In this document: in pieces, positions 55,576-63,651 of the stretch | Layout of the letters: every line of letters begins with the position of its first letter | How positions within the stretch are numbered: position 1 is the stretch's first letter | NCBI GenBank assembly: GCA_965222695.1 | Contig: OZ244967.1 | Span: 620,001 to 684,000 of the forward strand | Source of the DNA: UBA7957 sp965222695 | GTDB taxonomy: Bacteria > Pseudomonadota > Gammaproteobacteria > Granulosicoccales > Granulosicoccaceae | Reading direction: 5' to 3' | DNA: 64,000 nt | Notes under the pieces: generated by a model | Databases searched by the model: none | What the model was told of the DNA's origin: nothing | Seen by the model: only the letters and a program-made list of their open reading frames with translations | Made by a program: the position numbers and the translations under genes

Positions 55576-57051
55576 ATGATCGAGGAAACAATTAGAATAC
55601 GCGATCTGCATCAGTTCGAGATTAAGTTGCACTACCCACTGAACCAGAAAAGGGCAAATGTGACTTACGATTTAGAGTGCTACATCTACGTTCCACAAAG
55701 CCTCGGGATACATCGCGAGAATTATTCGAAAACCAGATTCTACGATGATCTACAAACGCATATTAGGTTCAAAACACCTTCCGTCTTACTAACAGGAATC
55801 ACAGGTAAACAGGACAGTCCACTGTCCCGGCTGGAAGCCAGCATTGGCCCGTTAAAGGAAGAAAGCAGTACTGCTAATATTGACGCGTTTGAATATCGAC
55901 TCAAACTATTCTGCTGCATTCTCCAAAGTTCTCTCAGAGATTTCGTCGCTTATATAGGGAAGTCTGCCAATGAGGACGACCGCAAACGACTTATACAGCA
56001 ATTCCTTCACGCCAACGTAACGATTATTGATTCCTATCGAGCGTTGCGATCGAAGATTTTTCTGCCTGGTATACATCCGCAGGTCAACGCTATATATACT
56101 TTTGGTGATGAGTATTTAAGCTTGTTGATCGAGCGGAATTGCTATGATTTATTACAGCACCAGCGGGTTTCAGGTGTTTCGGTACCGGACGAGAGTCAAC
56201 GGAAAATATTGAACCTTATCGCGAAAGAAGTACGCTACCGCGAAAGCCGCCGATACCCCTCAATTCCAACTGACAAGCACGACAATGAGCAACTGATATT
56301 TCGACGCAATGTACTCAAGAAATACATGCATAACGTCCTGTACCTCAGAACGAGCACCAAGCATGAAGGCAGGGTAATCGAACATGGACTATTTAGCATC
56401 GCAGCAGGTATTTCAATGCTATTTGCAACTGTTGTACTGTTCGCTTCACAGTCGGTGTATGGTCCACTATCACTACCGGTATTCGCCGCATTAGTGATTG
56501 GTTACATGTTCAAGGATCGGATCAAAGAATTGTTACGGGTGTATTTTTCCAAGAAGATTACGAATGTGCTGTTCGATCACAAGACGCGAATTTACAGTAA
56601 CCCACATCAACTTGTTGGACATTGCAGAGAGAGTTTCGACTTTATCGACGAAGCTAAAATTCCGGATCACATCATGAAGATAAGAGATCGTGACCATATT
56701 ACGGAAATCGAGAGCGACTGGATGAGCGAGAGTGTTCTTCGCTACCGCAAAAGGATCAAGCTATCTTCCCAAGCTATCTCTTCTGTTTACCACGATATCA
56801 AAACAGATGGCATTAACGACATCATGCGGTTCAGCGTTGCGGGATTCACCCATCGCATGGGAGATCCGAGAAAGGAATTGTTCGTTTTGGACGAAGACGA
56901 TTATCATAAGGTGAAGGCTGAGCGCGTCTACCATCTCAATATGATATTACGATATGGCGGTGCTGAACGCGTCCGTTACAAACGCTTTCGAATTATTTTG
57001 AATCGACGAAAGATCAAGCGCATAGAAACGGTGTCGGTCGAGGATGAATGA
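55576..57051 (+). CDS. Two-TM protein of unknown function
   Basis: 491 residues. A soluble N-terminal region (1-265, rich in aromatic and charged residues, with ELHY-like and DAFEYRLKLFCCILQSSLRDF segments) leads to two membrane helices (about 271-291 and 296-312). A conserved-looking C-terminal cytoplasmic part of about 175 residues follows (VLRYRKRIKLSSQAISSVYHDIKTDGINDIMRFS). No known domain could be named. It starts 50 bases after the toxin gene on the same strand, with no strong terminator in between, so it may share that transcript. It may belong to the same accessory stretch. Confidence 0.6.
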   Translation: MIEETIRIRDLHQFEIKLHYPLNQKRANVTYDLECYIYVPQSLGIHRENYSKTRFYDDLQTHIRFKTPSVLLTGITGKQDSPLSRLEASIGPLKEESSTANIDAFEYRLKLFCCILQSSLRDFVAYIGKSANEDDRKRLIQQFLHANVTIIDSYRALRSKIFLPGIHPQVNAIYTFGDEYLSLLIERNCYDLLQHQRVSGVSVPDESQRKILNLIAKEVRYRESRRYPSIPTDKHDNEQLIFRRNVLKKYMHNVLYLRTSTKHEGRVIEHGLFSIAAGISMLFATVVLFASQSVYGPLSLPVFAALVIGYMFKDRIKELLRVYFSKKITNVLFDHKTRIYSNPHQLVGHCRESFDFIDEAKIPDHIMKIRDRDHITEIESDWMSESVLRYRKRIKLSSQAISSVYHDIKTDGINDIMRFSVAGFTHRMGDPRKELFVLDEDDYHKVKAERVYHLNMILRYGGAERVRYKRFRIILNRRKIKRIETVSVEDE

Positions 57052-57211
57052 TGGCCATGAAGTCCATAGCATCGGCCCGCGGTTTCCTACCCTGGACATT
57101 ATTGAACACCGCTTTCCATACCGGGGAGGCTTAGAGTATTCTGTGTTTGCGGGTGTCCGATAATGTGAATTAGTAACGGACGTTCACGAATGAAGTGAAG
57201 GCTTTCGGCGT

Positions 57212-57652
57212 TTAGGGTGCGAAGGACTGTATGAACGGGTTGTCCGAGCGATCCTCAATTTTTATAAAGCCGTGCTCGGTAGCGTTGTGGCACTTGTTGC
57301 AGGCTTTCAGCATCTCGCCGTAGTCGGTCTGGGCCCGCTTGAACTGCTTCGCGTCTACGCTCTTCTCCAGCGTCTCTAACGCAGGCTCGAGCATGGTACT
57401 CGCTAACTGACCGACCGGGTGCCCATCGTACTCTTTAACCTCTCGCACGAGTTCGATCACCTCTTCCATCTCGTGGAGATAGAAATGAGCGAGAGCCGCG
57501 TTTTCGGCCCGGATAGACAGCCCAGCTTTGTGAGAGAAGTACTGCAGCTTAGACATGTACTCGACAAGTTCAACTTCTTCATCGTCAGTGGAGCCTATGA
57601 TAGGTATCCCCAACAGCGTGAAAGCTGCGACATAAAAAATCATTCTATTCAT
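57212..57652 (-). CDS. Secreted c-type cytochrome (class II-like)
   Basis: 146 residues with a signal peptide (to about IGS). Four-helix-like body with the haem motif CNKCH (about 116-120) near the C-terminus, as in cytochrome c'-type proteins. Periplasmic electron carrier or small-ligand binder. No partner genes adjacent. A good site (AGGAGGTGTC) precedes the start. Confidence 0.75.
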   Translation of the reverse strand: MNRMIFYVAAFTLLGIPIIGSTDDEEVELVEYMSKLQYFSHKAGLSIRAENAALAHFYLHEMEEVIELVREVKEYDGHPVGQLASTMLEPALETLEKSVDAKQFKRAQTDYGEMLKACNKCHNATEHGFIKIEDRSDNPFIQSFAP

Positions 57653-57829
57653 GATCTGACACCTCCTCTGGATTCCAAAGACCCAGCAATCTAAGAAGGG
57701 CTTAGGATATGGATAGACGAATTGTTTTCGTGTTTCCTGTCGTTAACATCGCGATTATCGTTCGGTTGCCGCGTATAAACTTAAAGCTATAAATTCGTGC
57801 GAGCTTTTTCATTGATGCTTGTCAAGGAA

Positions 57830-58268
57830 CTAACATTGTTGGGTGTCTGAATTGGGTCGTTGTAAGCCGCTGACTCTTCGTCTCAGTCGTTTCCATCCGG
57901 CTTGAATAAAGCGAAATCCAGGGTTTGTTGATTGGACCGATTTCGGATTGACGTAGGGGTAATGCCTGCAATTAGGCCAGACTGCATCAGCAATTGCGTC
58001 CGCCTGGCGTATGAGTTCGCTGCTCTTATGTTCTGATTCGTTTCAGAAGACTGCCTTGTTCTCCGCTGTCATCGATGAACTTTTGCCACACGAACAAGGC
58101 GTCTGCGCCTTTTGTTCGAAGGACGACTTTTTCTCCTGGACCAACAAACAGTTTCCGCTTTCTTTTGTCTTTGTAGTTGTAGCAGCTGTAGTGTCGTTCA
58201 TAGAGTTCCATGCAGTCTAAGTCCCCGTCTTTTGTTAGCCACCAGGTCGGAATTGCTACTTTAGACAT
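57830..58268 (-). pseudogene. Island/phage-type conserved protein, broken by frameshift and stop
   Basis: The first 80 codons (58026-58268; SKVAIPTWWLTKDG, LFVGPGEKVVLRTKGADALFVWQKFIDDSGEQG) and the frame beginning just after (57830 to about 58060; NESEHKSSELIRQADAIADAVWP, NPGFRFIQAGWKRLRRR) are two halves of one protein family known from prophages and islands, in which ...DDSGQQGVNCAVFRNES... is continuous. Here about 11 bases are missing after the EQG codons, shifting the frame, and the CGA expected for Arg in AVFRNES is TGA. The gene is inactive. Its start overlaps the previous small gene by 13 bases. Confidence 0.65.
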
Positions 58269-58507
58269 GCGCGGCGGTATTTTTCACTCGCATCATAGTT
58301 CAAATGGCAGTATTGGCACCATGCCCGAAGTCTATCGTCGGTGACGTTGTGGTTTTCTTCGTCGTGGTCGAGATGGGCTACAGTCAGAACCACTTTTACA
58401 GTTTTTATCTCCCCGCCTGATGCATACGGACGCATGCGTTCAATATCCGACTCGTTTGACAACCAAAACCGCTTAATTTTATAGCGGCCGCCTAAATCCC
58501 TCTCTCC
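58256..58507 (-). CDS. Small conserved island protein, start rebuilt by the IS
   Basis: 83 residues from ATG 58505-58507. The protein contains YKIKRFWLSNESDIERMRPYA and a CQYCHLNYD zinc-type pair, as in small proteins of prophages and islands. The A of its ATG is the last base of the IS21 element; the T and G belong to the target duplication. The junction therefore rebuilds a start codon at the insertion point. Its original upstream gene (61832-61960) is cut on the other side of the IS. Confidence 0.6.
   Translation of the reverse strand, partial: GERDLGGRYKIKRFWLSNESDIERMRPYASGGEIKTVKVVLTVAHLDHDEENHNVTDDRLRAWCQYCHLNYDASEKYRRACLK
58502..58506. repeat. Target-site duplication, left copy (CTCCA)
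   Basis: CTCCA directly outside the left IS21 end; the same five bases stand outside the right end (61849-61853). Confidence 0.75.
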
Positions 58508-58597
58508 ATGTTAGTGCCGGAGTAAAACCGCGACTATTTGCCGCAGTTTACCAACACGCTCTTGACCCAGTACTCTCGGCGTTCAGTCCACTCACTG

Positions 58598-58795
58598 TCA
58601 GAAATCGATGTCATCATCGAAGTCCAGCTCTGCTTGGCTAGTGTCAGTTTCTGCAAGTGCACGGGTACGCATATCAATAATCGAGTCACTATAATGATCC
58701 AGAAGTTCATCCCTCAGAGTGTCCAGAAAGTCGATGACGATCTCCGCCTCTTCTGCACTCCAGCAGGTGTGCAACTTTGTCACTTTCATGCTCAT
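58598..58795 (-). CDS. Small acidic IS21 accessory protein
   Basis: 65 residues (MSMKVTKLHTCWSAEEAEIVIDFLDTL...), very acidic at its end (LDFDDDIDF). Its start overlaps the istB stop by four bases (ATGA). I recall similar small ORFs after istB in some IS21 elements; function unknown. Confidence 0.65.
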   Translation of the reverse strand: MSMKVTKLHTCWSAEEAEIVIDFLDTLRDELLDHYSDSIIDMRTRALAETDTSQAELDFDDDIDF

Positions 58796-59598
58796 GATTC
58801 ACTCACGGTGGCTGTGTTTTTACGCCGTCCTGTTCGCTTGGTCTGACTGCGCGTCTTCTGCCGACGTTCAGCGCTTTCCTTAGCTTCACGCATCCGGTAG
58901 GACTCGCCGTCGATTTGCAGTATTTCAGCATGATGGACCAATCGGTCCACCAGGGAGACTACGCAAGAGGCGTTCGGAAACACCTCGTTCCACTGTGCAA
59001 AGGGTTTGTTGGTGGTGACAATGGTGGCACGGGTTTCATAGCGTCGGTTGATGATCTCAAACAATAAATCCGCGTGTCGGGTGCCATAGGAAAGATATCC
59101 CAGCTCATCGACAACCAGCAACTGCGGCAAGGCGTAGTAGCTGAGCCGGCGTTTGAAGGCGTAGTCACCGTCTTTGGAGGCCAGATCGTTGAGCATGTTC
59201 GCCGCCGTCGTAAACAGGACGGTATGTCCGGCCACCACCGCTTGATGAGCGATATTTTTGGCCAGCATGGATTTACCGACGCCATTGGGACCGAGCAGAA
59301 TGACGTTGCTCGCCTGGGCGACAAAGTCTAACCCCATCAGCTCGTTGATCGCCGGTTGGTCGATTTGCGTGGGCCATTGCCAGTCAAAGTCCGCCAGGGC
59401 TTTAAATCGACCCAGCCTGGCCAGACGCATGCGCCGCTCCAGACCCTGCTGACGCCGTGCCTGTTCCTCCCATTCCAGCAAGGTGGGTATCCAGGGTTCG
59501 ATGTGTTCTGGCAGTTCATGCCAGTGCGCCTGCAGACCAACCAGTTTTAAGGCTGCCAGGCGCTGTTGCAGGTCAGTGCGCTTCGGTGTCTGTGTCAT
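58792..59598 (-). CDS. istB: IS21 helper ATPase IstB
   Basis: 268 residues from ATG 59598 (MTQTPKRTDLQQRL) with GGAG upstream. AAA+ ATPase: Walker A GPNGVGKSMLA (the usual form is GPPGTGKTHLA), Walker B LLVVDELGY, and the IstB block VDRLVHHAEILQIDGESYRMRE. It directs the IstA transposase to target DNA. It overlaps istA by 26 bases. Confidence 0.93.
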   Translation of the reverse strand: MTQTPKRTDLQQRLAALKLVGLQAHWHELPEHIEPWIPTLLEWEEQARRQQGLERRMRLARLGRFKALADFDWQWPTQIDQPAINELMGLDFVAQASNVILLGPNGVGKSMLAKNIAHQAVVAGHTVLFTTAANMLNDLASKDGDYAFKRRLSYYALPQLLVVDELGYLSYGTRHADLLFEIINRRYETRATIVTTNKPFAQWNEVFPNASCVVSLVDRLVHHAEILQIDGESYRMREAKESAERRQKTRSQTKRTGRRKNTATVSES

Positions 59599-61093
59599 CG
59601 TGTGTCTCCGGTGTGGTCTGTAAATCATCGTAGGCGGCCAGCTTGGCCGGGCGTACCACAAAGCGGTTCAGGGTCGGTGGCAGTGCGACCGCAATCGGGG
59701 GTGGCAGGTGTTGTTCATCACGCCGGCGTACGAGTACCTGTTCAACTGCGCTGGAGTGGGGCTGTTGTTTTGACAAGGCCTCGTTAATCGCGGCTTGCAT
59801 TTCCTGGGTGCCGTATCGATCCAGCAACGTCAATAAGGCACTGACCAGAGGACCCAGCGGCAAGGATTGGCTGGCGGCCAGTTCGATCAAGGGTGTCGCT
59901 TCGGGCACGGCCATGGCAAGGCGGTCATAGCCACGGTGATGTCGACCCTGGCGTTTGTAGGCGATCAGCTGTTCAAGATGGCGTGGATCTTCGATCTGCT
60001 CGCCCTTGCCGAAGGCGCGTGGATGCTCGGCAACCACCTTCTCGCCATCGAACAGCCGAACCCGGGTGAGACTGGCCACCACGGTTAAGGTACGTCGTAC
60101 ACAGTCCGGTGGTACGGAATAATCATTCAGATCAAAACGGGCGTAGGGTGTTTTACCAATACGTACCGCCCGTCGTTCATCGGTATTGAAAGGGTTCTCG
60201 GGCAAGGCAATGAGTGAGGGCTGTTCGTGCTCAAACGCCTGATTGACGGTTAAATCCGGCGCTTCTGGGCAGCGTCGTTCACCACTGACCTGCCGGCACC
60301 AGTGATCGGCTTGGGTATTGAGTGCATCCAGATCACGCCATTGGCGTCCGGCAAAGAAGCTGCTGCGAATGTAGCGAATCGCCCGCTCTACACGGCCTTT
60401 TTCGTTGCCCCGTGCTATGGCGACCGGGCGGGGCTCAAATCGGTAATGTGCCGCCAGCTCCAGCAGTGTGGGATGGAAACGAATGGCCTGTCCGCGTCGT
60501 TCCAAAACGGCCGATTTGAGATTATCATACAAAATCACCCGGGGGACACCGTTGAACTGTTCGAAGGCCTCGACATGACCGCGAAGGAAGTTGTCGAGTT
60601 GTTGATTCAGATAAAAGCGCAGGAAGATCCTGCGGCTGAAACTCAGCACCATCACAAAAGCCATGAGCGGGCGTTTGGCACGCCCGGTAGTCAGGCTCTG
60701 GAAATGGCCCCAGTCGACCTGGCATTGTTCGCCGGGCAGGGTTTTCAGACGCAGATACGCCTCAGCGTGAGGCCGGGGCCGCAGTTGTGCCACATGATCA
60801 CGAAAGTGACTGCTGGCACCGCGAAAGCCGCGCTCCTGGGCCATCGCATAAAGACGCGCAGCACTGAGTGTTGGGTATTGCTGAAGTGTTTCGACAATCA
60901 TCGGTGTATAGGGATCGAGTATGGAGGCGCGTTGTGAACGTTTGGCCTTGGGTACGCCCGCCTGGCTCAACACCCGACTGACGGTGCTGTGATGCACGCC
61001 CAGCTGTACGGCAATGGTGTTCACACGCCAGTGTTCGGCAAAATAGAGGCGAAAAATCTGTGTTTGCAGCTCCTGATCAATCGTCAATGTCAT
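59573..61093 (-). CDS. istA: IS21 transposase IstA
   Basis: 506 residues from ATG 61093 (MTLTIDQE); TTG 61102 is the alternative. Helix-turn-helix at the N-terminus (WRVNTIAVQLGVHHSTVSRVL), then a DDE core: QVDWGHF, ILYDNLKSAV and NEKGRVERAIRYIRSSFF. C-terminal DNA-binding domain follows. It cuts and joins the IS ends. Complete. Confidence 0.93.
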   Translation of the reverse strand: MTLTIDQELQTQIFRLYFAEHWRVNTIAVQLGVHHSTVSRVLSQAGVPKAKRSQRASILDPYTPMIVETLQQYPTLSAARLYAMAQERGFRGASSHFRDHVAQLRPRPHAEAYLRLKTLPGEQCQVDWGHFQSLTTGRAKRPLMAFVMVLSFSRRIFLRFYLNQQLDNFLRGHVEAFEQFNGVPRVILYDNLKSAVLERRGQAIRFHPTLLELAAHYRFEPRPVAIARGNEKGRVERAIRYIRSSFFAGRQWRDLDALNTQADHWCRQVSGERRCPEAPDLTVNQAFEHEQPSLIALPENPFNTDERRAVRIGKTPYARFDLNDYSVPPDCVRRTLTVVASLTRVRLFDGEKVVAEHPRAFGKGEQIEDPRHLEQLIAYKRQGRHHRGYDRLAMAVPEATPLIELAASQSLPLGPLVSALLTLLDRYGTQEMQAAINEALSKQQPHSSAVEQVLVRRRDEQHLPPPIAVALPPTLNRFVVRPAKLAAYDDLQTTPETHDDTDTEAH

Positions 61094-61108
61094 CACTCCC
61101 AAGTCGTC

Positions 61109-61540
61109 TTACAGCGGTGGGCTGACACTGGAATGCAGAAAATGCCTGCGTAGAAATACATCACACAGACCACCACAGCAATGACAGCGTATCTCATCGA
61201 CACCATCGTCTTTATCAGCACCATGGCAAATGGGCCATCGTCGAATCCGCAGTGGAGCACAGGGCGTGGGGGTAGTAGAACCGTGATGCGTTACTTTTGT
61301 GGTTTGCGGTTCTAATGGCCGCTTCTGTTGGCGTTGTCGAAAGCGCTGCTGGCGGGCTGCATTAGCGGATCTTCCACGAGCGCTATGGCGGTAACGTCTG
61401 GCTGATCTTCGTTGAGAATCACAGCGTGACAAACGGGCACAGTCCTGTCCGCAGAAACGATGGCCACGATCACACCGGCGGCAGATCACCACCTGTTTGT
61501 GACAGCGTTGACATTGATAGAGGCGAGCACTGGGTTTCAT
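61109..61540 (-). CDS. Cys-rich IS21 accessory protein
   Basis: 143 residues from ATG 61540. Zinc-finger-like pairs CQRC, CRRC, CGQDC and a later CHCCGGLC flank a very basic, Arg-rich middle (SARRYRHSARGRSANAARQQRFRQRQQ). I recall similar proteins encoded upstream of istA in several IS21-type elements. Role unknown; a DNA-binding or target-selecting helper is possible. Confidence 0.65.
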   Translation of the reverse strand: MKPSARLYQCQRCHKQVVICRRCDRGHRFCGQDCARLSRCDSQRRSARRYRHSARGRSANAARQQRFRQRQQKRPLEPQTTKVTHHGSTTPTPCAPLRIRRWPICHGADKDDGVDEIRCHCCGGLCDVFLRRHFLHSSVSPPL

Positions 61541-61831
61541 CGACAACAATGCCGATGAGGGCTGGACTTAATCTTGATCCCAAGGCATGCTGATCAAGCC
61601 GTGCAACATACACGGTTCGGGGCATGGCGCCAGATGAGATCGTCAAATCAAGATTGGCGCCATGCCTGTCTCTTCGGCAGGCGAAAACTCATACCGCAAA
61701 TGGACATAGCTGTCTGGTTTTACACGCTCAAATCCCTTTCATAATCTGCGAAATGAGACCTGCTGCTCAGAATGCGTGACGAGAAACTGTTTTTTGGGTG
61801 GGTTGGGATGTTGCGGCAAATAGTCGCGGGT

Positions 61832-61960
61832 TTACTCCGGCACTAACACTCCATCCGGTTCTTTGTATTTAATAGCAATTCGGTCCCCCATCGCCCCGCC
61901 GTTCACAGCAAATAAACGGGCTGTGATTGAATTGGCACATTCTTGAATGCTTGACGCCAT
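61832..61960 (-). pseudogene. Small island gene cut by the IS21 insertion
   Basis: From ATG 61958-61960 the frame gives MASSIQECANSITARLFAV... for 37 codons to the target site, then runs five codons into the IS and stops. In the uninterrupted sequence it would have continued EGFRRPL and stopped after about 44 codons, overlapping the next gene (now 58256-58507). Confidence 0.55.
61849..61853. repeat. Target-site duplication, right copy (CTCCA)
   Basis: CTCCA directly outside the right IS21 end, matching 58502-58506. Confidence 0.75.
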
Positions 61961-62021
61961 GTTAATTCTCCAGATGTGGAAGCATTAGAGCCCGGATCGC
62001 ACAACCTTGACATAGTGAGGG

Positions 62022-62216
62022 TCATGCATTGCTTTCTATCCATCGTTCAATCGAGTACTTCGCATAGTCAGGCACCGAGTGTTTATTCTCATACCGGGAG
62101 ACATATGATTCGGATATCCCAATCTCATTCCCCAATGCAGACTGGGTGAGTCCGAACGCACCCCGCAGGGATCGCAGGTATTCATTTGACCCGAATTCCG
62201 GATGCTCCGTCCGCAT
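62022..62216 (-). CDS. XRE-type helix-turn-helix protein
   Basis: 64 residues. Cro/C1-type HTH: LRGAFGLTQSALGNEIGISESYVSRYENKHSVPDYAKY. Small DNA-binding regulator of the kind found in islands and phages, possibly controlling the small genes around it. Confidence 0.75.
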   Translation of the reverse strand: MRTEHPEFGSNEYLRSLRGAFGLTQSALGNEIGISESYVSRYENKHSVPDYAKYSIERWIESNA

Positions 62217-62315
62217 GTGATTGAGCAGGTTCTGGAACGTGCGGTTACAGCATGGGTGTACCCCGTTTTTGACGCGATGCCGGATCTTTGAATAGGATTT
62301 AGAGATTTCATCGCG

Positions 62316-62561
62316 CTACACTGTCAGCAATGCTGCCCGGCCGGATTCTGCCTCAAGCTGTCGCTGTTTGGCCGCCAATTGTTCCTTGAGTTTCTCTGCT
62401 TCGGATTTTCCTGTGTAATATTGCGAGTGGCCGGCAGGGCAGTGGAATAGTTTATGGTCGTCGAGTCGCCGTCGCTTAAAATCACGCGTCATCGCGAACG
62501 GCATACCGCAGTTACAGCACTCTACAGTCACGAACTCAATTCCGTCTACAAATTTACTCAT
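62316..62561 (-). CDS. Zinc-ribbon island/phage protein
   Basis: 81 residues. VECCNCGMPFAMTRDFKRRRLDDHKLFHCPAGHSQYYTG, a zinc-ribbon pattern (CxxC...CPAGH) common in small prophage proteins, followed by a coiled coil (SEAEKLKEQLAAKQRQLEAE). Function unknown. It ends 99 bases before the XRE gene. Confidence 0.7.
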   Translation of the reverse strand: MSKFVDGIEFVTVECCNCGMPFAMTRDFKRRRLDDHKLFHCPAGHSQYYTGKSEAEKLKEQLAAKQRQLEAESGRAALLTV

Positions 62562-62567
62562 GATGAT

Positions 62568-62894
62568 TTACTCCGGTGAAATCGGTTTTTCCCGCTCTGC
62601 ATCGGCGGCTTCATTTTTGATATGAGTGTATGGCTCGTTCATGTCTGGCATGGGATATTCCTCTTTGACTACGAAACACTCTTTGGCCCAGGACAGGCCC
62701 TTGATCAGTAGGTCAGTAATGAAATAGACGTTTTTCTTCTTGTGAATAATCACTTCTTCGCCGCTGGAATCTTCAGTGCTGCCCGGTCTGACTATGGTTT
62801 TTGCAGTGACAGCATTGATGCCATCGGCTTCTCGGATAATCAGCAGATCACCTTTCTTGATTTGTCCTGCGCGGATTACTTTCTCAAGCCTCAT
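62568..62894 (-). CDS. Hypothetical island protein
   Basis: 108 residues from ATG 62894 (MRLEKVIRAGQIKKGDLLII); a GTG at 62990 in the same frame would give 140. The KKGDLLIIREADGINAVTAKTIV segment resembles a small beta-barrel. No family recognised. It ends six bases before the zinc-ribbon gene and is probably co-transcribed. Confidence 0.5.
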   Translation of the reverse strand: MRLEKVIRAGQIKKGDLLIIREADGINAVTAKTIVRPGSTEDSSGEEVIIHKKKNVYFITDLLIKGLSWAKECFVVKEEYPMPDMNEPYTHIKNEAADAEREKPISPE

Positions 62895-63027
62895 GAGCCA
62901 ATCCGCCCAGCTTGTATTGTTTGGGGTACTATCGGGGTAAAACTTTCGTGTTCGAGCGGGGGGCGCGGGAACGCAGCAGCGTGAATCCACAATATATAGT
63001 CAAGTTATTGATTTGTAAGCACAAAAT

Positions 63028-63059
63028 TGGTGCCGAGGAGAGGACTTGAACCTCTACGC
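63028..63059 (-). other. 3' fragment of a tRNA-Leu (possible att site)
   Basis: Read on the minus strand: AGAGG-TTCAAGT-CCTCT is a perfect T-arm, followed by the acceptor strand CCTCGGC and ACCA, as in tRNA-Leu. No 5' half follows upstream (63060-63151 is unrelated), so it is a fragment of the kind left by integrase-type elements. Confidence 0.6.
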
Positions 63060-63092
63060 ACTATATCGAGATTTTGGGTATGTCAAAAACCT

Positions 63093-63113
63093 AAAATGTG
63101 CCAAAGGCATTTT
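63093..63113 (-). terminator. Terminator of ssrA
   Basis: AAAATGTGCC-aaa-GGCATTTT, an inverted repeat with one bulge, 39 bases beyond the tmRNA 3' end; on the minus strand it is followed by a T-rich stretch (AGGTTTTTG). Confidence 0.6.
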
Positions 63114-63151
63114 CAACACATAATAAGTTATTGATAAATAAAGAAATCAAT

Positions 63152-63514
63152 TGGTGGAGGCGGCGGGAATCGAACCCGCGTCCGCAAGCCCTCCGCCTTC
63201 GGCTCTACATGCTTATCCTGTCTATTGATTTAATCGACTGCTACCCGGCAGGCAGGGAAGGCAGCCGACGATCCCGGTTTTGGTTTAACGCTTCCACTCC
63301 GGGAGAGTTTCCACGCGATCTTGTGAGATATGACACCCGGAATCTGAACGCACAAGCACGGCTTCAGTCGGATGGCACCCTACTGGGTATTAAGCAGCGA
63401 GTGCGTAGTTGTCGTCGTTTGCAACTATAATTTGCAGAAGAGTTTAACGAGGTCATCTACATCCTCGGCATGCACCTCGGGTTTCGCTACCCACGTCGAA
63501 GCCAGGTCGCCCCC
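63152..63514 (-). ncRNA. ssrA: tmRNA
   Basis: 363 bases. The 5' end GGGGGCGACCTGGCTTCGAC and the 3' end GGTTCGATTCCCGCCGCC then TCCACCA form the tRNA-like domain. The tag frame GCAAACGACGACAACTACGC then ACTCGCTGCTTAA encodes ANDDNYALAA, the form seen in many Pseudomonas-like gammaproteobacteria. It rescues stalled ribosomes with SmpB. Its 3' end is a frequent integration site for islands. Confidence 0.95.
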
Positions 63515-63651
63515 AAAGTAACTGTCTATTATATCAAAACTGGGGACGATCCCAAGCGATTTCAAGCATGAGTGTTTTGAATTGGTTTGGCCGCCAGGAA
63601 TCCTTTATTATTGCCGATTTTGAAGCAGCCACCATTTCTTCGGGGACGTCC

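Larger units (their letters stand above)
58507..61848 (-). mobile_element. IS21-family element with two cargo genes, complete
   Basis: 3342 bases bounded by inverted repeats that match over 37 bases with one mismatch (TGTTAGTGCCGGAGTAAA...; ends TG...CA as in IS21) and flanked by CTCCA duplications. Order on the minus strand: Cys-rich accessory gene, istA, istB, small acidic accessory gene. Both istA and istB are intact, so the element may be mobile. Confidence 0.9.

Noticed and set aside
62036..62311. 91-codon minus-strand frame over the XRE gene
   Set aside because: Shadow of the helix-turn-helix gene in another phase.
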